Assembly (NCBI GenBank): GCA_937920475.1
Contig: CALEUX010000079.1
Coordinates: 1 to 51,356, forward strand
Source: an uncultured Marinilabiliaceae bacterium
GTDB lineage: Bacteria; Bacteroidota; Bacteroidia; Bacteroidales; Marinilabiliaceae
Reading direction: 5' to 3'
DNA: 51,356 bases
The position numbers were made by a program, and so were the translations under genes. Below are positions 14,890 through 24,008 of this stretch, in pieces. The first letter of the stretch is position 1. Every line of letters begins with the position of its first letter. The notes under the pieces were generated by a model. The model did no database searches and was not told the origin of the DNA. It worked only from the letters and a program-made list of their open reading frames with translations.

Positions 14890-16536
14890 TTAGTTCTTTG
14901 AGATACTCCGCTCAATTTCTTTCAAGTTATCCATTTTTTTGGCGTGCAGAAAGCTCTGAATATCACCTAAATGCTCTTTAACACGTTTATTCCCAAATTC
15001 ATAAACCTTTTCGGCCAATCCATCCAGAAAATCGCGGTCGTGCGATACCAAAATCAATGTACCATCAAAATCTTTCAAAGCACTTTTAAGTATGTCTTTG
15101 GTTTTGATATCCAAATGATTGGTTGGCTCATCGAGAATTAACAGGTTTACAGGTTCCAGCAGCAGTTTTATCATAGCCAGACGGGTTCGCTCTCCTCCCG
15201 ACAACACCTTAACCTTTTTGGTAATGCTGTCGCCACTAAACATAAAAGCTCCCAGTATATCTTTAATTTTTGTGCGGATATCGCCTTTGGCAACATCGTC
15301 GATGGTTTGGAAAACGGTTAATTCTTCATCGAGCAGGGATGCCTGGTTTTGAGCAAAATAGCCAATTTTTACATTGTGCCCCAGGGTTAATGTGCCATCA
15401 TAAGCGATTTCACTCATAATGCATTTTACCAGTGTTGACTTTCCTTCGCCATTGCGGCCCACAAAAGCAATTTTTTCGCCACGTTGTATGGTAAGCCCAA
15501 CATTGGAAAATACGGTATGGGCATCGTAGTTTTTTGTTAAGCCCTCTGCCACAACCGGAAAACTGCCCGAGCGCGGCGATGGCGGAAACTTTAGTCGCAA
15601 GGCAGAAGTATCTTCTTCATCCACTTCAACCAACTCAAGTTTTTCGAGCATGCGCACACGGCTTTGTACCTGGTTGGTTTTTGAGTAGGTTCCCTTAAAG
15701 CGCTCAATGAATTCCTGATTATCGGCAATCATTTTTTGCTGCTCTTCATATTGCCTTTGTTGCTGCTCACGACGTTCTTTGCGAAGTTCCAAATACCTGG
15801 TGTAATTAACCTTGTAATCGTAAATGCGCCCCATAGTTACTTCAATGGTGCGATTGGTGATGTTGTCGATAAAAGCCTTATCGTGGGATATCACCATAAC
15901 AGCCTTGGCACTGTTAATTAAGAAATCCTCGAGCCATTGCACCGATTCAATATCGAGGTGGTTGGTAGGCTCATCCAACAAAATCAGGTCGGGCTGTTGT
16001 AAAAGAATTTTAGCCAGTTCAATGCGCATGCGCCAGCCACCGCTAAAATCGCTGGTTGGGCGTGTGAAATCGTCACGTTTAAAACCAAGGCCCAACAGAA
16101 TTTTCTCCACCTCCGATTCATAATTGGTTTCCTCTATTCCGTAAAACTTCTCACTTAATGCCGAAACCTGCTCAATGAGTTGATAATACTCACCCGATTC
16201 GTAATCGGTTCGGGTACTCAACTGGTGGTTTAGTTCCTCAATTTGTGCCTGCATGGAATGTATATGGGCAAACGCCTGCGAGGTTTCCTCAAAAACCGTG
16301 CGGTTGTCCTCAGTCAGTAAGTGCTGGGGTAAATAGGCAATCACTGTATCCTGCGGTGCCGAAACCCGCCCCGACGATGGCTCACGAACGCCTGCCAGAA
16401 TCTTCAACAGGGTTGATTTTCCCGCGCCGTTTTTTCCCATCAGTGCAATGCGGTCCTTATCATTAATAGCAAATGAAATGTCTTTAAAAAGAGTCGTCCC
16501 TCCAAACTCAACAGTCAGTCCGTCAATCGATATCAT
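14890..16536 (-). CDS. ABC-F family ATPase
   Basis: The 548-residue cytoplasmic protein has two ABC ATPase domains and no membrane helices. Domain 1 has Walker A GKNGAGKST (34-42), signature FSGGWRMR and Walker B LILLDEPTNHLD; domain 2 has GRNGEGKST, LSGGERTR and LLILDEPTNHLD. A charged linker of about 80 residues (KERREQQQRQYEEQQ) lies between them, as in Uup/YdiF/EttA-type translation factors that act at the ribosomal E site. Antibiotic-resistance members exist in this family, but the linker here is of ordinary length and nothing suggests resistance. The C-terminus is short and lacks the coiled coil of Uup. The gene is probably monocistronic. Confidence 0.93.
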   Translation of the reverse strand: MISIDGLTVEFGGTTLFKDISFAINDKDRIALMGKNGAGKSTLLKILAGVREPSSGRVSAPQDTVIAYLPQHLLTEDNRTVFEETSQAFAHIHSMQAQIEELNHQLSTRTDYESGEYYQLIEQVSALSEKFYGIEETNYESEVEKILLGLGFKRDDFTRPTSDFSGGWRMRIELAKILLQQPDLILLDEPTNHLDIESVQWLEDFLINSAKAVMVISHDKAFIDNITNRTIEVTMGRIYDYKVNYTRYLELRKERREQQQRQYEEQQKMIADNQEFIERFKGTYSKTNQVQSRVRMLEKLELVEVDEEDTSALRLKFPPSPRSGSFPVVAEGLTKNYDAHTVFSNVGLTIQRGEKIAFVGRNGEGKSTLVKCIMSEIAYDGTLTLGHNVKIGYFAQNQASLLDEELTVFQTIDDVAKGDIRTKIKDILGAFMFSGDSITKKVKVLSGGERTRLAMIKLLLEPVNLLILDEPTNHLDIKTKDILKSALKDFDGTLILVSHDRDFLDGLAEKVYEFGNKRVKEHLGDIQSFLHAKKMDNLKEIERSISKN

Positions 16537-16564
16537 TCAAACAAGCATTTAAAATTTCAGAGCG

Positions 16565-16572
16565 CAAAGATA
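16565..16572 (-). promoter_or_regulatory. Candidate -7 element TATCTTTG
   Basis: On the minus strand this is TATCTTTG, a full consensus match, 29 bases before the ABC-F start. No TTG is found at the -33 distance. Confidence 0.45.
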
Positions 16573-16643
16573 ATCAGATTAATCAATCTTCGGAGGGAGT
16601 ATCTTTAAAAAGGCAGAAGGCTGATGAGGAAAGACAGAAGTTT

Positions 16644-16703
16644 TTAGTTCCTGGTTCTTAGCTCTTAGCTCCTGGCAGCTAACTCCTAACAGCTATGAGC
16701 TAA
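16644..16703. repeat. AGCT-rich imperfect palindromic repeat
   Basis: The stretch is made of variants of TTAGCTCCTGG and AGCTAACTCC, with TAGCTC and GAGCTA as outer arms. It has no coding potential and lies between two divergent genes. Similar AGCT-rich intergenic words are common in Bacteroidota genomes. Confidence 0.5.
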
Positions 16704-16732
16704 TACCTATCATCATAACCTCCACATTCATC

Positions 16733-16761
16733 TTGCATAAAACTAAAATTCGCTAACTTCG
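16733..16761 (+). promoter_or_regulatory. Candidate promoter TTG-N18-TAACTTCG
   Basis: The -33 TTG is at 16733-16735 and the -7 element at 16754-16761 (one mismatch to TAnnTTTG). The transcript would start about 8 bases before the ATG at 16776. Confidence 0.4.
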
Positions 16762-16775
16762 CACGCATCACAACC

Positions 16776-17486
16776 ATGGGCATGCAACAAAAAACACCAT
16801 CTTCTAAACAACCCGCACCAAAGCATCAGCCAAAGGGATTAACCATTTTATTTGAAGATCGCGACATTATTGTGGTTAATAAAATAAGTGGCTTACTAAC
16901 CATGGGTACCGAAACGCAAAAAGAAAATACAGCGTACTTTTTGCTCACCAACTATGTTCGTAAGGGCAACGAGCAGTCGCGAAACCGCATTTTCATAGTA
17001 CACCGTCTCGATAGAGACACTTCGGGTGTTCTGGTTTTTGCCAAAAACGAACTGGCCAAACGGTTCCTTCAGGATAATTGGCAGAAGTTTACTAAAACTT
17101 ATTATGCCGTGGTGCATGGCTCTTTGATACAAAAAGAAGGCACCATAACGTCGTATCTGGCTGAGAACAAAGCTAACCGAATGTTCTCGGTTAACGACCC
17201 TGCCAAAGGTAAATTATCGAAAACCGGCTATAAGGTAGTTAACGAGTCAGATAAGTTAAGTTTGGTTGAAGTGCAGCTGTTTACAGGCACCAAAAACCAA
17301 ATTCGGGTGCATTTTGCTGAAATGGGACATCCGGTAGCAGGTGATAAAGCCTATGGCAAACCCGATAAAGACATTAAGCGACTGGCACTTCACTCCGCAT
17401 CTATCACATTTATTCATCCCTATTCAAAAAAGCAGGTAAGTTTTAGCACTACCATCCCCGCATATTTTAAGCAACTCGTTCAGTAA
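16776..17486 (+). CDS. RluA-family RNA pseudouridine synthase
   Basis: The 236-residue protein has the RluA catalytic motif HRLDRDTSG, with the catalytic aspartate at D79, followed by LVFAKNELAKRFLQ. The C-terminal motif ALHSASITFIHP and TGTKNQIRVHFAEMGHPVAGD are also typical. It should convert uridine to pseudouridine in rRNA or tRNA; the target base cannot be told from sequence. There is no S4 domain, so it is the short form, with about 20 basic residues at the N-terminus. The yifB gene follows 42 bases downstream on the same strand and may be co-transcribed. Confidence 0.92.
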   Translation: MGMQQKTPSSKQPAPKHQPKGLTILFEDRDIIVVNKISGLLTMGTETQKENTAYFLLTNYVRKGNEQSRNRIFIVHRLDRDTSGVLVFAKNELAKRFLQDNWQKFTKTYYAVVHGSLIQKEGTITSYLAENKANRMFSVNDPAKGKLSKTGYKVVNESDKLSLVEVQLFTGTKNQIRVHFAEMGHPVAGDKAYGKPDKDIKRLALHSASITFIHPYSKKQVSFSTTIPAYFKQLVQ

Positions 17487-17528
17487 TATTTATTTTTTCA
17501 TTATATTGTTGCTCAAATACCTTACCCT

Positions 17529-19067
17529 ATGTTAGTTAAAACCTTTGGAGCAGCAGTTACAGGCATTGATGCCATTCCGGTTACCATTGAAGTGGACATA
17601 TCGCGGGGCATTCGTTTCTTTTTGGTTGGATTACCCGATAATGCCGTAAAGGAGAGTCAGCAACGGATTGAATCAGCTTTCCGGGCTTGCAATTATGAGT
17701 GGCCCGGCCAGCGAATTGTTATTAACATGGCACCTGCCGACACCCGAAAGGAAGGCTCTGCCTACGATTTGCCGCTTGCCATTGGCATTTTGGCCGGTTC
17801 GGGACAAATTGAAGCCGACAAAATAGGTGGTTATATGATGATGGGCGAGCTCTCGCTCGATGGCAGTCTGAAACCCATTAAAGGCGCATTGCCCATAGCC
17901 GTAAAGGCCCACAAGGAAAACTTCAAAGGTTTGATAGTGCCCAAAGCCAATGCCCGCGAAGCGGCAGTGGTTGAAGGGCTGGAAGTTTACGGAGCCAACG
18001 GTATAGCCGAGGTGATTGATTTTTTAAATGGCAAAGGCGGACTGGAACCTACCGTTGTTGATACAGAAGCCGAATTCCTTAAAGGCATTGCAACCTGCGA
18101 CATCGATTTCTCGGACGTTAAAGGCCAGGAGAGCGTAAAACGAGCCCTTGAAATTGCAGCAGCCGGCGGTCATAATTTAATAATGATAGGCCCGCCCGGC
18201 TCGGGTAAATCCATGTTGGCCAAACGTTTGGCATCTATTTTACCTCCACTTGAACTCAACGAAGCCCTCGAAACAACTAAGATTCATTCCGTGGCCGGAA
18301 AAATTCCCGGTGAAACAGCCCTGCTTACACAACGTCCGTTCCGAAGCCCGCATCACACCATTTCTGATGTAGCCTTGGTTGGCGGCGGCACTTTTCCGCA
18401 ACCAGGCGAAATATCACTGGCCCATAACGGTGTGTTGTTTCTCGATGAGCTGCCCGAATTTAAGCGCACCGTACTTGAGGTGATGCGCCAACCTCTCGAA
18501 GATCGCCAGATATCAATTTCACGTGCCCGCTTTGCCATCGACTATCCGGCAAGTTTTATGTTGGTGGCCAGTATGAATCCGTGCCCCTGCGGTTATTACA
18601 ACCATCCCGAAAAACGATGCGTTTGCAGCCCGGGCGTGGTTCAAAAATATCTGAGTCGCATTTCAGGCCCACTGCTCGACCGCATTGATATTCATATTGA
18701 AGTGGTTCCGGTGCCATTTAATAAATTGGCCGAAGCACCCACATCCGAAAAAAGTTCTCATGTAAGAGAACGGGTAATGAAAGCGCGAAAGCTTCAGCAG
18801 GTTCGATATCAGAAGCAAACCGGGGTTCACTGTAATGCACAAATGAACAGCCGCCTGCTGCGAACTTTTGCAACTCCCGATGCAACAGGACAGCAGATTC
18901 TGAAAAATGCCATGGAAAAACTCGATTTGTCGGCACGTGCTTACGATCGCATTTTAAAAGTGTCGCGTACCATCGCCGATTTGGAAGAGAGCGAAACCAT
19001 TCAGGCACACCATGTGGCCGAAGCCGTTCAATACCGAAGCCTCGACCGGTCAGGGTGGGCAGGGTAG
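17529..19067 (+). CDS. YifB/ComM-type Mg-chelatase-like AAA+ ATPase
   Basis: The 512-residue protein has the N-terminal Lon-like ChlI domain (about 20-170), a Walker A motif at 221-228 (GPPGSGKS), Walker B LFLDELPEF near residue 303, and the cysteine-rich stretch NPCPCGYYNHPEKRCVCSPG characteristic of the family. The C-terminal Mg_chelatase_C domain ends ADLEESETIQAHHVAEAVQY. ComM is a hexameric helicase that promotes branch migration during integration of transformed DNA, so this gene and comF (47628) may serve DNA uptake, though both are also widespread in non-competent species. Length is normal and no defect is seen. Confidence 0.95.
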   Translation: MLVKTFGAAVTGIDAIPVTIEVDISRGIRFFLVGLPDNAVKESQQRIESAFRACNYEWPGQRIVINMAPADTRKEGSAYDLPLAIGILAGSGQIEADKIGGYMMMGELSLDGSLKPIKGALPIAVKAHKENFKGLIVPKANAREAAVVEGLEVYGANGIAEVIDFLNGKGGLEPTVVDTEAEFLKGIATCDIDFSDVKGQESVKRALEIAAAGGHNLIMIGPPGSGKSMLAKRLASILPPLELNEALETTKIHSVAGKIPGETALLTQRPFRSPHHTISDVALVGGGTFPQPGEISLAHNGVLFLDELPEFKRTVLEVMRQPLEDRQISISRARFAIDYPASFMLVASMNPCPCGYYNHPEKRCVCSPGVVQKYLSRISGPLLDRIDIHIEVVPVPFNKLAEAPTSEKSSHVRERVMKARKLQQVRYQKQTGVHCNAQMNSRLLRTFATPDATGQQILKNAMEKLDLSARAYDRILKVSRTIADLEESETIQAHHVAEAVQYRSLDRSGWAG

Positions 19068-19095
19068 AAACCTCTGAATTATAAGTACCCCTTTT

Positions 19096-19266
19096 ATAGA
19101 CTTTTAGAAGTTTAGACTAAAGACAGAAAGAGATGATTAGAAAGAAAGTATACACAAATATGATTGTTAAGTTATTTTGTTTATTTTAAGCATGTTACTT
19201 CTTATGTCTTAAAGTCTTATGTCTAAAAAATAAATATAAACAGTTTCTAAATGTCTTTAGTCTTAA
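19096..19266. repeat. Interspersed intergenic repeat, copy C
   Basis: It begins AGACTTTTAGAAGTTTAGAC with AAGACAGAAAGAGA after it, and ends in repeated words TTATGTCTTAAAGTCTTATG and a second tail AATGTCTTTAGTCTTA. It lacks the CCGGTTTATCGG hairpin seen in copies A and B. It occupies most of the 289-base gap before the pyrophosphatase gene. Confidence 0.5.
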
Positions 19267-19356
19267 CAAATAACTAATTTTTTAATCCCTGCTTTGATGC
19301 CAGCAAAAAAACCTGTTATTTTGCCAGGCAACCAATAACTTGGAGAAAACCTGAAT

Positions 19357-20067
19357 ATGACCAAAAAGAAAAAACAAAATAATAACGAAGATATGTCGGC
19401 AAACAGTTTGATGGACCCAATCGGACGATTGATGGGTTTACGTTACAAATCGCACCCCTGGCACGGTATCGACATTGGCCCAAATGCGCCCGATGTGGTT
19501 ATGTGCTTTATTGAAGTGGTACCTACCGATACCATTAAATACGAAATTGATAAAGTTAGCGGTTACCTGCGAATTGACCGCCCACAAAAATATTCCAACG
19601 TGGTTCCTACGCTGTATGGATTTATTCCGCAAACCTATTGTGGCGAAAATGTGGGCAATTATTGTTCGCAAAAAACCAACCGCAAAGAAATTAAGGGCGA
19701 TGGCGACCCGCTTGATATTTGCGTGCTTACCGAAAAAGATGTTCCCCACGGCGACCTTATTGCCGAAGCAATTCCCATTGGCGGCTTTAGAATGATTGAC
19801 GGACATGCTGCCGATGATAAAATTATCTCGGTTTTAAAAAGCGATGTGGTTTATGGCGATTTTAAAGATGTAACGGAACTGCCCGAGCTGGCATTGGCCA
19901 GATTAAAACATTACTTTTTAACCTACAAGGATATGCCCGGCCTCGACCGCGAATCGGAAATAACCCACGTTTACGGTGCCGAAGAGGCCCGCGAGGTTAT
20001 CCGTTTATCGATGAAAGATTACGAAGCACGTTTTGAGAATTTAAGGAAGGCGTTGTTGTCATATTAA
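19357..20067 (+). CDS. ppa: Inorganic pyrophosphatase, family I
   Basis: The 236-residue protein carries the family I signature DGDPLDICVL, plus YEIDKVSGYLRIDRP, YGFIPQTYCG and the C-terminal LKHYFLTYK. It hydrolyses pyrophosphate with Mg2+, pulling biosynthetic reactions forward. The N-terminus has a lysine-rich lead (MTKKKKQNNNED), so translation might begin at the in-frame ATG at 19393 instead. It is longer than the ~176-residue E. coli enzyme, as in other Bacteroidota forms. No operon partner is apparent. Confidence 0.93.
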   Translation: MTKKKKQNNNEDMSANSLMDPIGRLMGLRYKSHPWHGIDIGPNAPDVVMCFIEVVPTDTIKYEIDKVSGYLRIDRPQKYSNVVPTLYGFIPQTYCGENVGNYCSQKTNRKEIKGDGDPLDICVLTEKDVPHGDLIAEAIPIGGFRMIDGHAADDKIISVLKSDVVYGDFKDVTELPELALARLKHYFLTYKDMPGLDRESEITHVYGAEEAREVIRLSMKDYEARFENLRKALLSY

Positions 20068-20169
20068 AGACTATGTTCAAGTAACTAAACGGACTTTAAT
20101 GTTACTTTTATTGCTTAGTCGAACATCAAACACTCTCTTTAACATATTAACATTTAACTGAATACAATT

Positions 20170-20517
20170 ATGAAAAGAATTTCAAAAAATACTTTATTGC
20201 TCTTTTTTCTTGTTATTACTTTCATTGGTTGCTCTGAAAAGGAAAATTTCACAACGTCAGGTGAATTAATTGGAAAAGAACTTAAGCAGGTTATTAAAGA
20301 GTACGGAGTTAATAGAGTTGAATGCAGGGATATCAATCAAAATGTATTAACAGGTATAGATGGTGTTACTGATTTTGAAATTAAAGGTGAAACAATCAGA
20401 GTGGGTATTTATTGGTATAATTTGAATTATCTGGCTCGTTACTCAGTTACTGGTTCTGAAAACGATATACTTCTTCGACGTTCCAAGCTAGTTCTACTGT
20501 TTAATTTTCCGGGTTAA
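20170..20517 (+). CDS. Small unrecognised lipoprotein
   Basis: This 115-residue product starts with a lipoprotein signal peptide (lipobox FIGC at about residues 18-21, then SEKEN). The rest is a single small domain, probably beta-rich, with GIYWYNLNYLARYSVTGSEN. I do not recognise the family. It follows ppa by about 100 bases on the same strand and precedes a terminator, so it may be the second cistron of a short unit, but the functions look unrelated. Confidence 0.65.
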   Translation: MKRISKNTLLLFFLVITFIGCSEKENFTTSGELIGKELKQVIKEYGVNRVECRDINQNVLTGIDGVTDFEIKGETIRVGIYWYNLNYLARYSVTGSENDILLRRSKLVLLFNFPG

Positions 20518-20598
20518 ATACCAAAAATCAGTCATAGCAAAATGAAATCATTATTGTAATCACTTTAAGTCAAGATTAAAAAGCAGCAACAGAAAAAC

Positions 20599-20640
20599 AA
20601 AGGGGAACTTTGTGTTTCAGACAATAGTTCCTCTTTATAT
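20599..20640. terminator. Bidirectional terminator between convergent genes
   Basis: An 11-bp stem (20599-20609 with 20626-20636, one G-T pair) has T-rich sequence on both sides. It lies between the convergent small lipoprotein and ABC transporter genes. Confidence 0.65.
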
Positions 20641-20697
20641 TTCTCAATTAATAAACCAAATTCACTAAGGATTCAGAGTAGTATTTAAATGAGGCAC

Positions 20698-23600
20698 TTA
20701 CGTTCCCAGTTTCTGCAGTCGCTTGTTGAGTTGTCGCAGTCTGAAGTTCTCGAAATAATGAATAATTCGTCGGAGAATATCTAAATAAAGCGCTGCATAA
20801 AGGGTCAGAATTCCCAACCAGATAACCAGAATATTAAAAACCGGAGTGGGAATATACCAATCCCACACCCGTTTTACCGGGGCATAAAAATGTGCCCGTC
20901 CCCATTTGCCTGTAGGCTTTTTGTAAACCGGGTTTTTCTTTTGGATTATTTTATCGTTGGTAACTTCGAACTGTTTCACCTGCTTTTTCTCGAGCAGCCA
21001 CTCGGCCAGCGCTTCATTATAATGTGTTTGCTTAAATTGCACCACTTTATCAATGGAGCCAAGTTCTTTTACCAGCAACTCTGTTTTACTGTCTTTTCCC
21101 CGGCTAAAAAACTGGTATTGACCGCTAAAATGTCTGCGTACTTTTTCTAATGCCTGGTCAATTGACTGGTGCATTTGAGGCGAAAACGATTCAATGCCAT
21201 TTTTAGCCAGTGAGGGTAAACTTAACTCAATTTCTTTCTCAAGTTGCGCCAACCCTTTGCGGAGGGTTTCCCAATGGATTTTCATCAGTTTGTCATCGTT
21301 GCGCTCAAAAGCCCATAAGCAGGCGTCGTTGTGCTTAACAAGCTCAGGAATTAGGGTTGTGCCAAAATATGAGCTTTGGCTCATGCCCATTTCATCGTCG
21401 AAGAAGAGTTTTTGAAACCTGTTGTTCTTGAACTGATTCACCGCCAGGGCTTCGTAACCCCAACGCGAAACCATAACATCACCAATGCGGGGAACAAACT
21501 CGCGCGAGGCGATAGAATTATGCAACTTATCAAAGTTTACAATAACCCCGCTAAAGAGCAGATGAGGTACCAAAATCAATGGGATCAGCACATAAATAGC
21601 CACCACCGAATTTAAGCCACTGCTGATATTCAATCCCAGCATATTTGAAAAGCTGGCCACCGAAAAAAGAATTATCCAGTAATGAAACGTGAGCCCTTTA
21701 ATTTCGAGAATGGCATTTCCAATTAATACAAAACTCAGTGTTTGTATAGCCGAAATGGTAAACAACACCACAATTTTACTATTCAGAAAACTTAATCGGC
21801 TTAAATTTAAGAACGACTCGCGTTTAAGCAACTTGCGGTCTTTAATAATTTCTTCGGCGCTCACATTCAATCCCAGAAATAACGAAACCACCACGCACAT
21901 AAACAAATAGGCCGGGAGATTAACATTTTCGGCAAAAATATAGTGGTCGGGATTATCAGCCGAACCGAACAAAAACTTGGTACAAAACCCAAGAATGAGC
22001 GCCAGCAATGGTGCCTCAAGAATATTTATAGCCAGATATTGCCTGTCTTTAAGTTTCGACAGCGCATCACGCATGGTAAAAATGAGGAATTGCTTCCGCC
22101 TGCCGGGAATGCTGTACAGGTTTTCGGGAAGAGGCTCCTTTTTATCAATTTGCCGTTTCGATTTCCACTCGTACTTGCTTTCGAAATTATCGATGTAAAG
22201 TTTGTACCACTCCTCAGGTTTAACTTTACGTTGCCGCACTAATTTTCCGTAAGGGTTAACCATACGCGCTTCCACAATGCGCAAGGGTTGCTCGGTTTTT
22301 ACGTTTCCGCAAACGTAACACTCTCGCTCTTCGGGATTCACATAGTTGGCCTGTTGCTTAAAGTAAGCGATGGCATCCATTGGGTTGCCGCTGTAAATAA
22401 TACGACCGCCTTTGTCAATCATCAGCAACTTGTCCAGCAGTTTATAAAGGTCGGATGATGGCTGATGAATGTTGATAATCACCAGTTTACCTTTCAAAAC
22501 CTGCCGTTTCAGCAGCAACATTACTTTTTCCGAATCCATCGATGATAAACCCGATGTGGGTTCATCCACAAACAGTATTGAAGGTTCCCTGATTAATTCC
22601 AGGGCAATATTTAGTCGTTTACGCTGTCCGCCACTCAAAATTTTGTTAAGTGGGGTACCCACCACTAAGTTGCGGGCTTCCACCAGGTCGAAATCCTGAA
22701 GGGCATCTTCTACCCGCTTTTTAATATCCGATTTACTTAAATTGCTAAAACAAAGCCGTGCGTTGTACCAAAGGTTTTCGAAAACAGTTAGTTCCTCTTT
22801 TAAAAGGTCGTCCTGCGGTACATATCCTATTACGCCCCGCAAAGCCCCCACTTCGGTATGCAGGTTGTGGCCATTGATGGTGATTTTTCCCTGACTCAGT
22901 TTATAGTTGCCGTTAAGAACGTTCAGCAAGGTGGATTTTCCGGTACCGCTGCCTCCCATAATCCCTATTAACTGTCCCGAGCGTCCTGTAAAACTAAAGG
23001 GATGTATTCCAATTTGGTTGTTGTTGAATTTATAGGCCACATCTACTGCGCGGTAAATAATCCGCCCTTTATCCTTTCGGTGGATAAATTTTTCGGCAAT
23101 GGCGCCATAATAAACCGGTGGCATAACCGACGTTTTTATTACCGATCCCACTGCCATGGCATACGCCCTGTTTTGCTCTACCTTATGACCGTTGAGGTAT
23201 AGGTTACGCTGGCCTGAGTATCTGAAAAAAAAGGAATTGGTACTGCGTACATGAATTACCCATACAAACACCTGCTGTTTAGGATTGTAAAGCAGCTTCA
23301 TGTCGGGGTGTGGTGCCTCATTTTGACCGCTAATAAGCATTACAGCAGTTTTATCGGGCACTTCCATGGGAGAATCCAGAATAAAATGTTTCAGATTGAG
23401 GTAATCCTTTTTATCTATCCGAAACTGGTCGGCGAGTAAATCAACAAAGCCCTCTTCGGTTTCACCAATCTCTTCGTCTTTCTTTAAAAAGTCGAGCAAC
23501 TGAACAAAGATGATTATTTTAGGCTCCTGCTCGAGCTCTTCATTAATTCTGGACGAGATATTCAATACCCGGGAAAGATTCTCATTTACCTGTTTATCAA

Positions 23601-23811
23601 TCAGCTCCTGATTATCGCTGTAAACCTGCGAATGGTAGCGTGTTAAATAAACATCAAACCGGTTAAGATATTTCTGAACGTACTCTGAATTAAAATGACG
23701 CGATAAAAAATCTTCAACCAAAAAGCGTGCTTTTCCTGTTTTGCTCTCTTTACGTATATCGGTAAGAAGAGCAAAAAGCTGCATCAGTGCTTCAAGTAAT
23801 GCTTCACTCAT
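20698..23811 (-). CDS. Very large ABCG-like transporter with extra N-terminal domains
   Basis: The 1037-residue protein begins with a helical region (1-170) resembling TerB-like domains. A small beta domain at about 172-235 (VFVWVIHVRSTNSFFFRYSG, LNGHKVEQN) reads like a divergent FHA fold. The ABC domain follows, with Walker A GGSGTGKST at 286-294, signature LSGGQ at 392-396 and Walker B ILFVDE at 412-417. A CYVC pair at 498-501 is present. ABC-2-type membrane helices lie at about 600-790, then a coiled-coil insert, and a last helix near 990-1012. The nucleotide-binding-then-membrane order is that of ABCG half-transporters. The cargo is unknown. It has no operon partner; the large extra domains are its main oddity. 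Confidence 0.85.
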   Translation of the reverse strand: MSEALLEALMQLFALLTDIRKESKTGKARFLVEDFLSRHFNSEYVQKYLNRFDVYLTRYHSQVYSDNQELIDKQVNENLSRVLNISSRINEELEQEPKIIIFVQLLDFLKKDEEIGETEEGFVDLLADQFRIDKKDYLNLKHFILDSPMEVPDKTAVMLISGQNEAPHPDMKLLYNPKQQVFVWVIHVRSTNSFFFRYSGQRNLYLNGHKVEQNRAYAMAVGSVIKTSVMPPVYYGAIAEKFIHRKDKGRIIYRAVDVAYKFNNNQIGIHPFSFTGRSGQLIGIMGGSGTGKSTLLNVLNGNYKLSQGKITINGHNLHTEVGALRGVIGYVPQDDLLKEELTVFENLWYNARLCFSNLSKSDIKKRVEDALQDFDLVEARNLVVGTPLNKILSGGQRKRLNIALELIREPSILFVDEPTSGLSSMDSEKVMLLLKRQVLKGKLVIINIHQPSSDLYKLLDKLLMIDKGGRIIYSGNPMDAIAYFKQQANYVNPEERECYVCGNVKTEQPLRIVEARMVNPYGKLVRQRKVKPEEWYKLYIDNFESKYEWKSKRQIDKKEPLPENLYSIPGRRKQFLIFTMRDALSKLKDRQYLAINILEAPLLALILGFCTKFLFGSADNPDHYIFAENVNLPAYLFMCVVVSLFLGLNVSAEEIIKDRKLLKRESFLNLSRLSFLNSKIVVLFTISAIQTLSFVLIGNAILEIKGLTFHYWIILFSVASFSNMLGLNISSGLNSVVAIYVLIPLILVPHLLFSGVIVNFDKLHNSIASREFVPRIGDVMVSRWGYEALAVNQFKNNRFQKLFFDDEMGMSQSSYFGTTLIPELVKHNDACLWAFERNDDKLMKIHWETLRKGLAQLEKEIELSLPSLAKNGIESFSPQMHQSIDQALEKVRRHFSGQYQFFSRGKDSKTELLVKELGSIDKVVQFKQTHYNEALAEWLLEKKQVKQFEVTNDKIIQKKNPVYKKPTGKWGRAHFYAPVKRVWDWYIPTPVFNILVIWLGILTLYAALYLDILRRIIHYFENFRLRQLNKRLQKLGT

Positions 23812-23930
23812 GGGTTTGGCTGCGAATTTGATTAACCCTCACCTATCTGGACAACAGATGTTTTTAATATATAATGGTAGAATTTAACTCCAAAAAATCC
23901 ATTGGTGAAGATACGAAAAATAAGAATTGG

Positions 23931-23970
23931 TTAAATAAAAAAGAAAGGGCGGAACCAACCATTCCGCCCT
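23931..23970 (-). terminator. Intrinsic terminator of the uxuA operon
   Basis: A 9-bp perfect stem (23946-23954 with 23962-23970) with a 7-base loop is followed by a T-rich minus-strand tail, 39 bases past the uxuA stop. Confidence 0.8.
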
Positions 23971-24008
23971 CACTCCTTAGTAAACTAAATCTATGAAAAA
24001 AAAACTGC

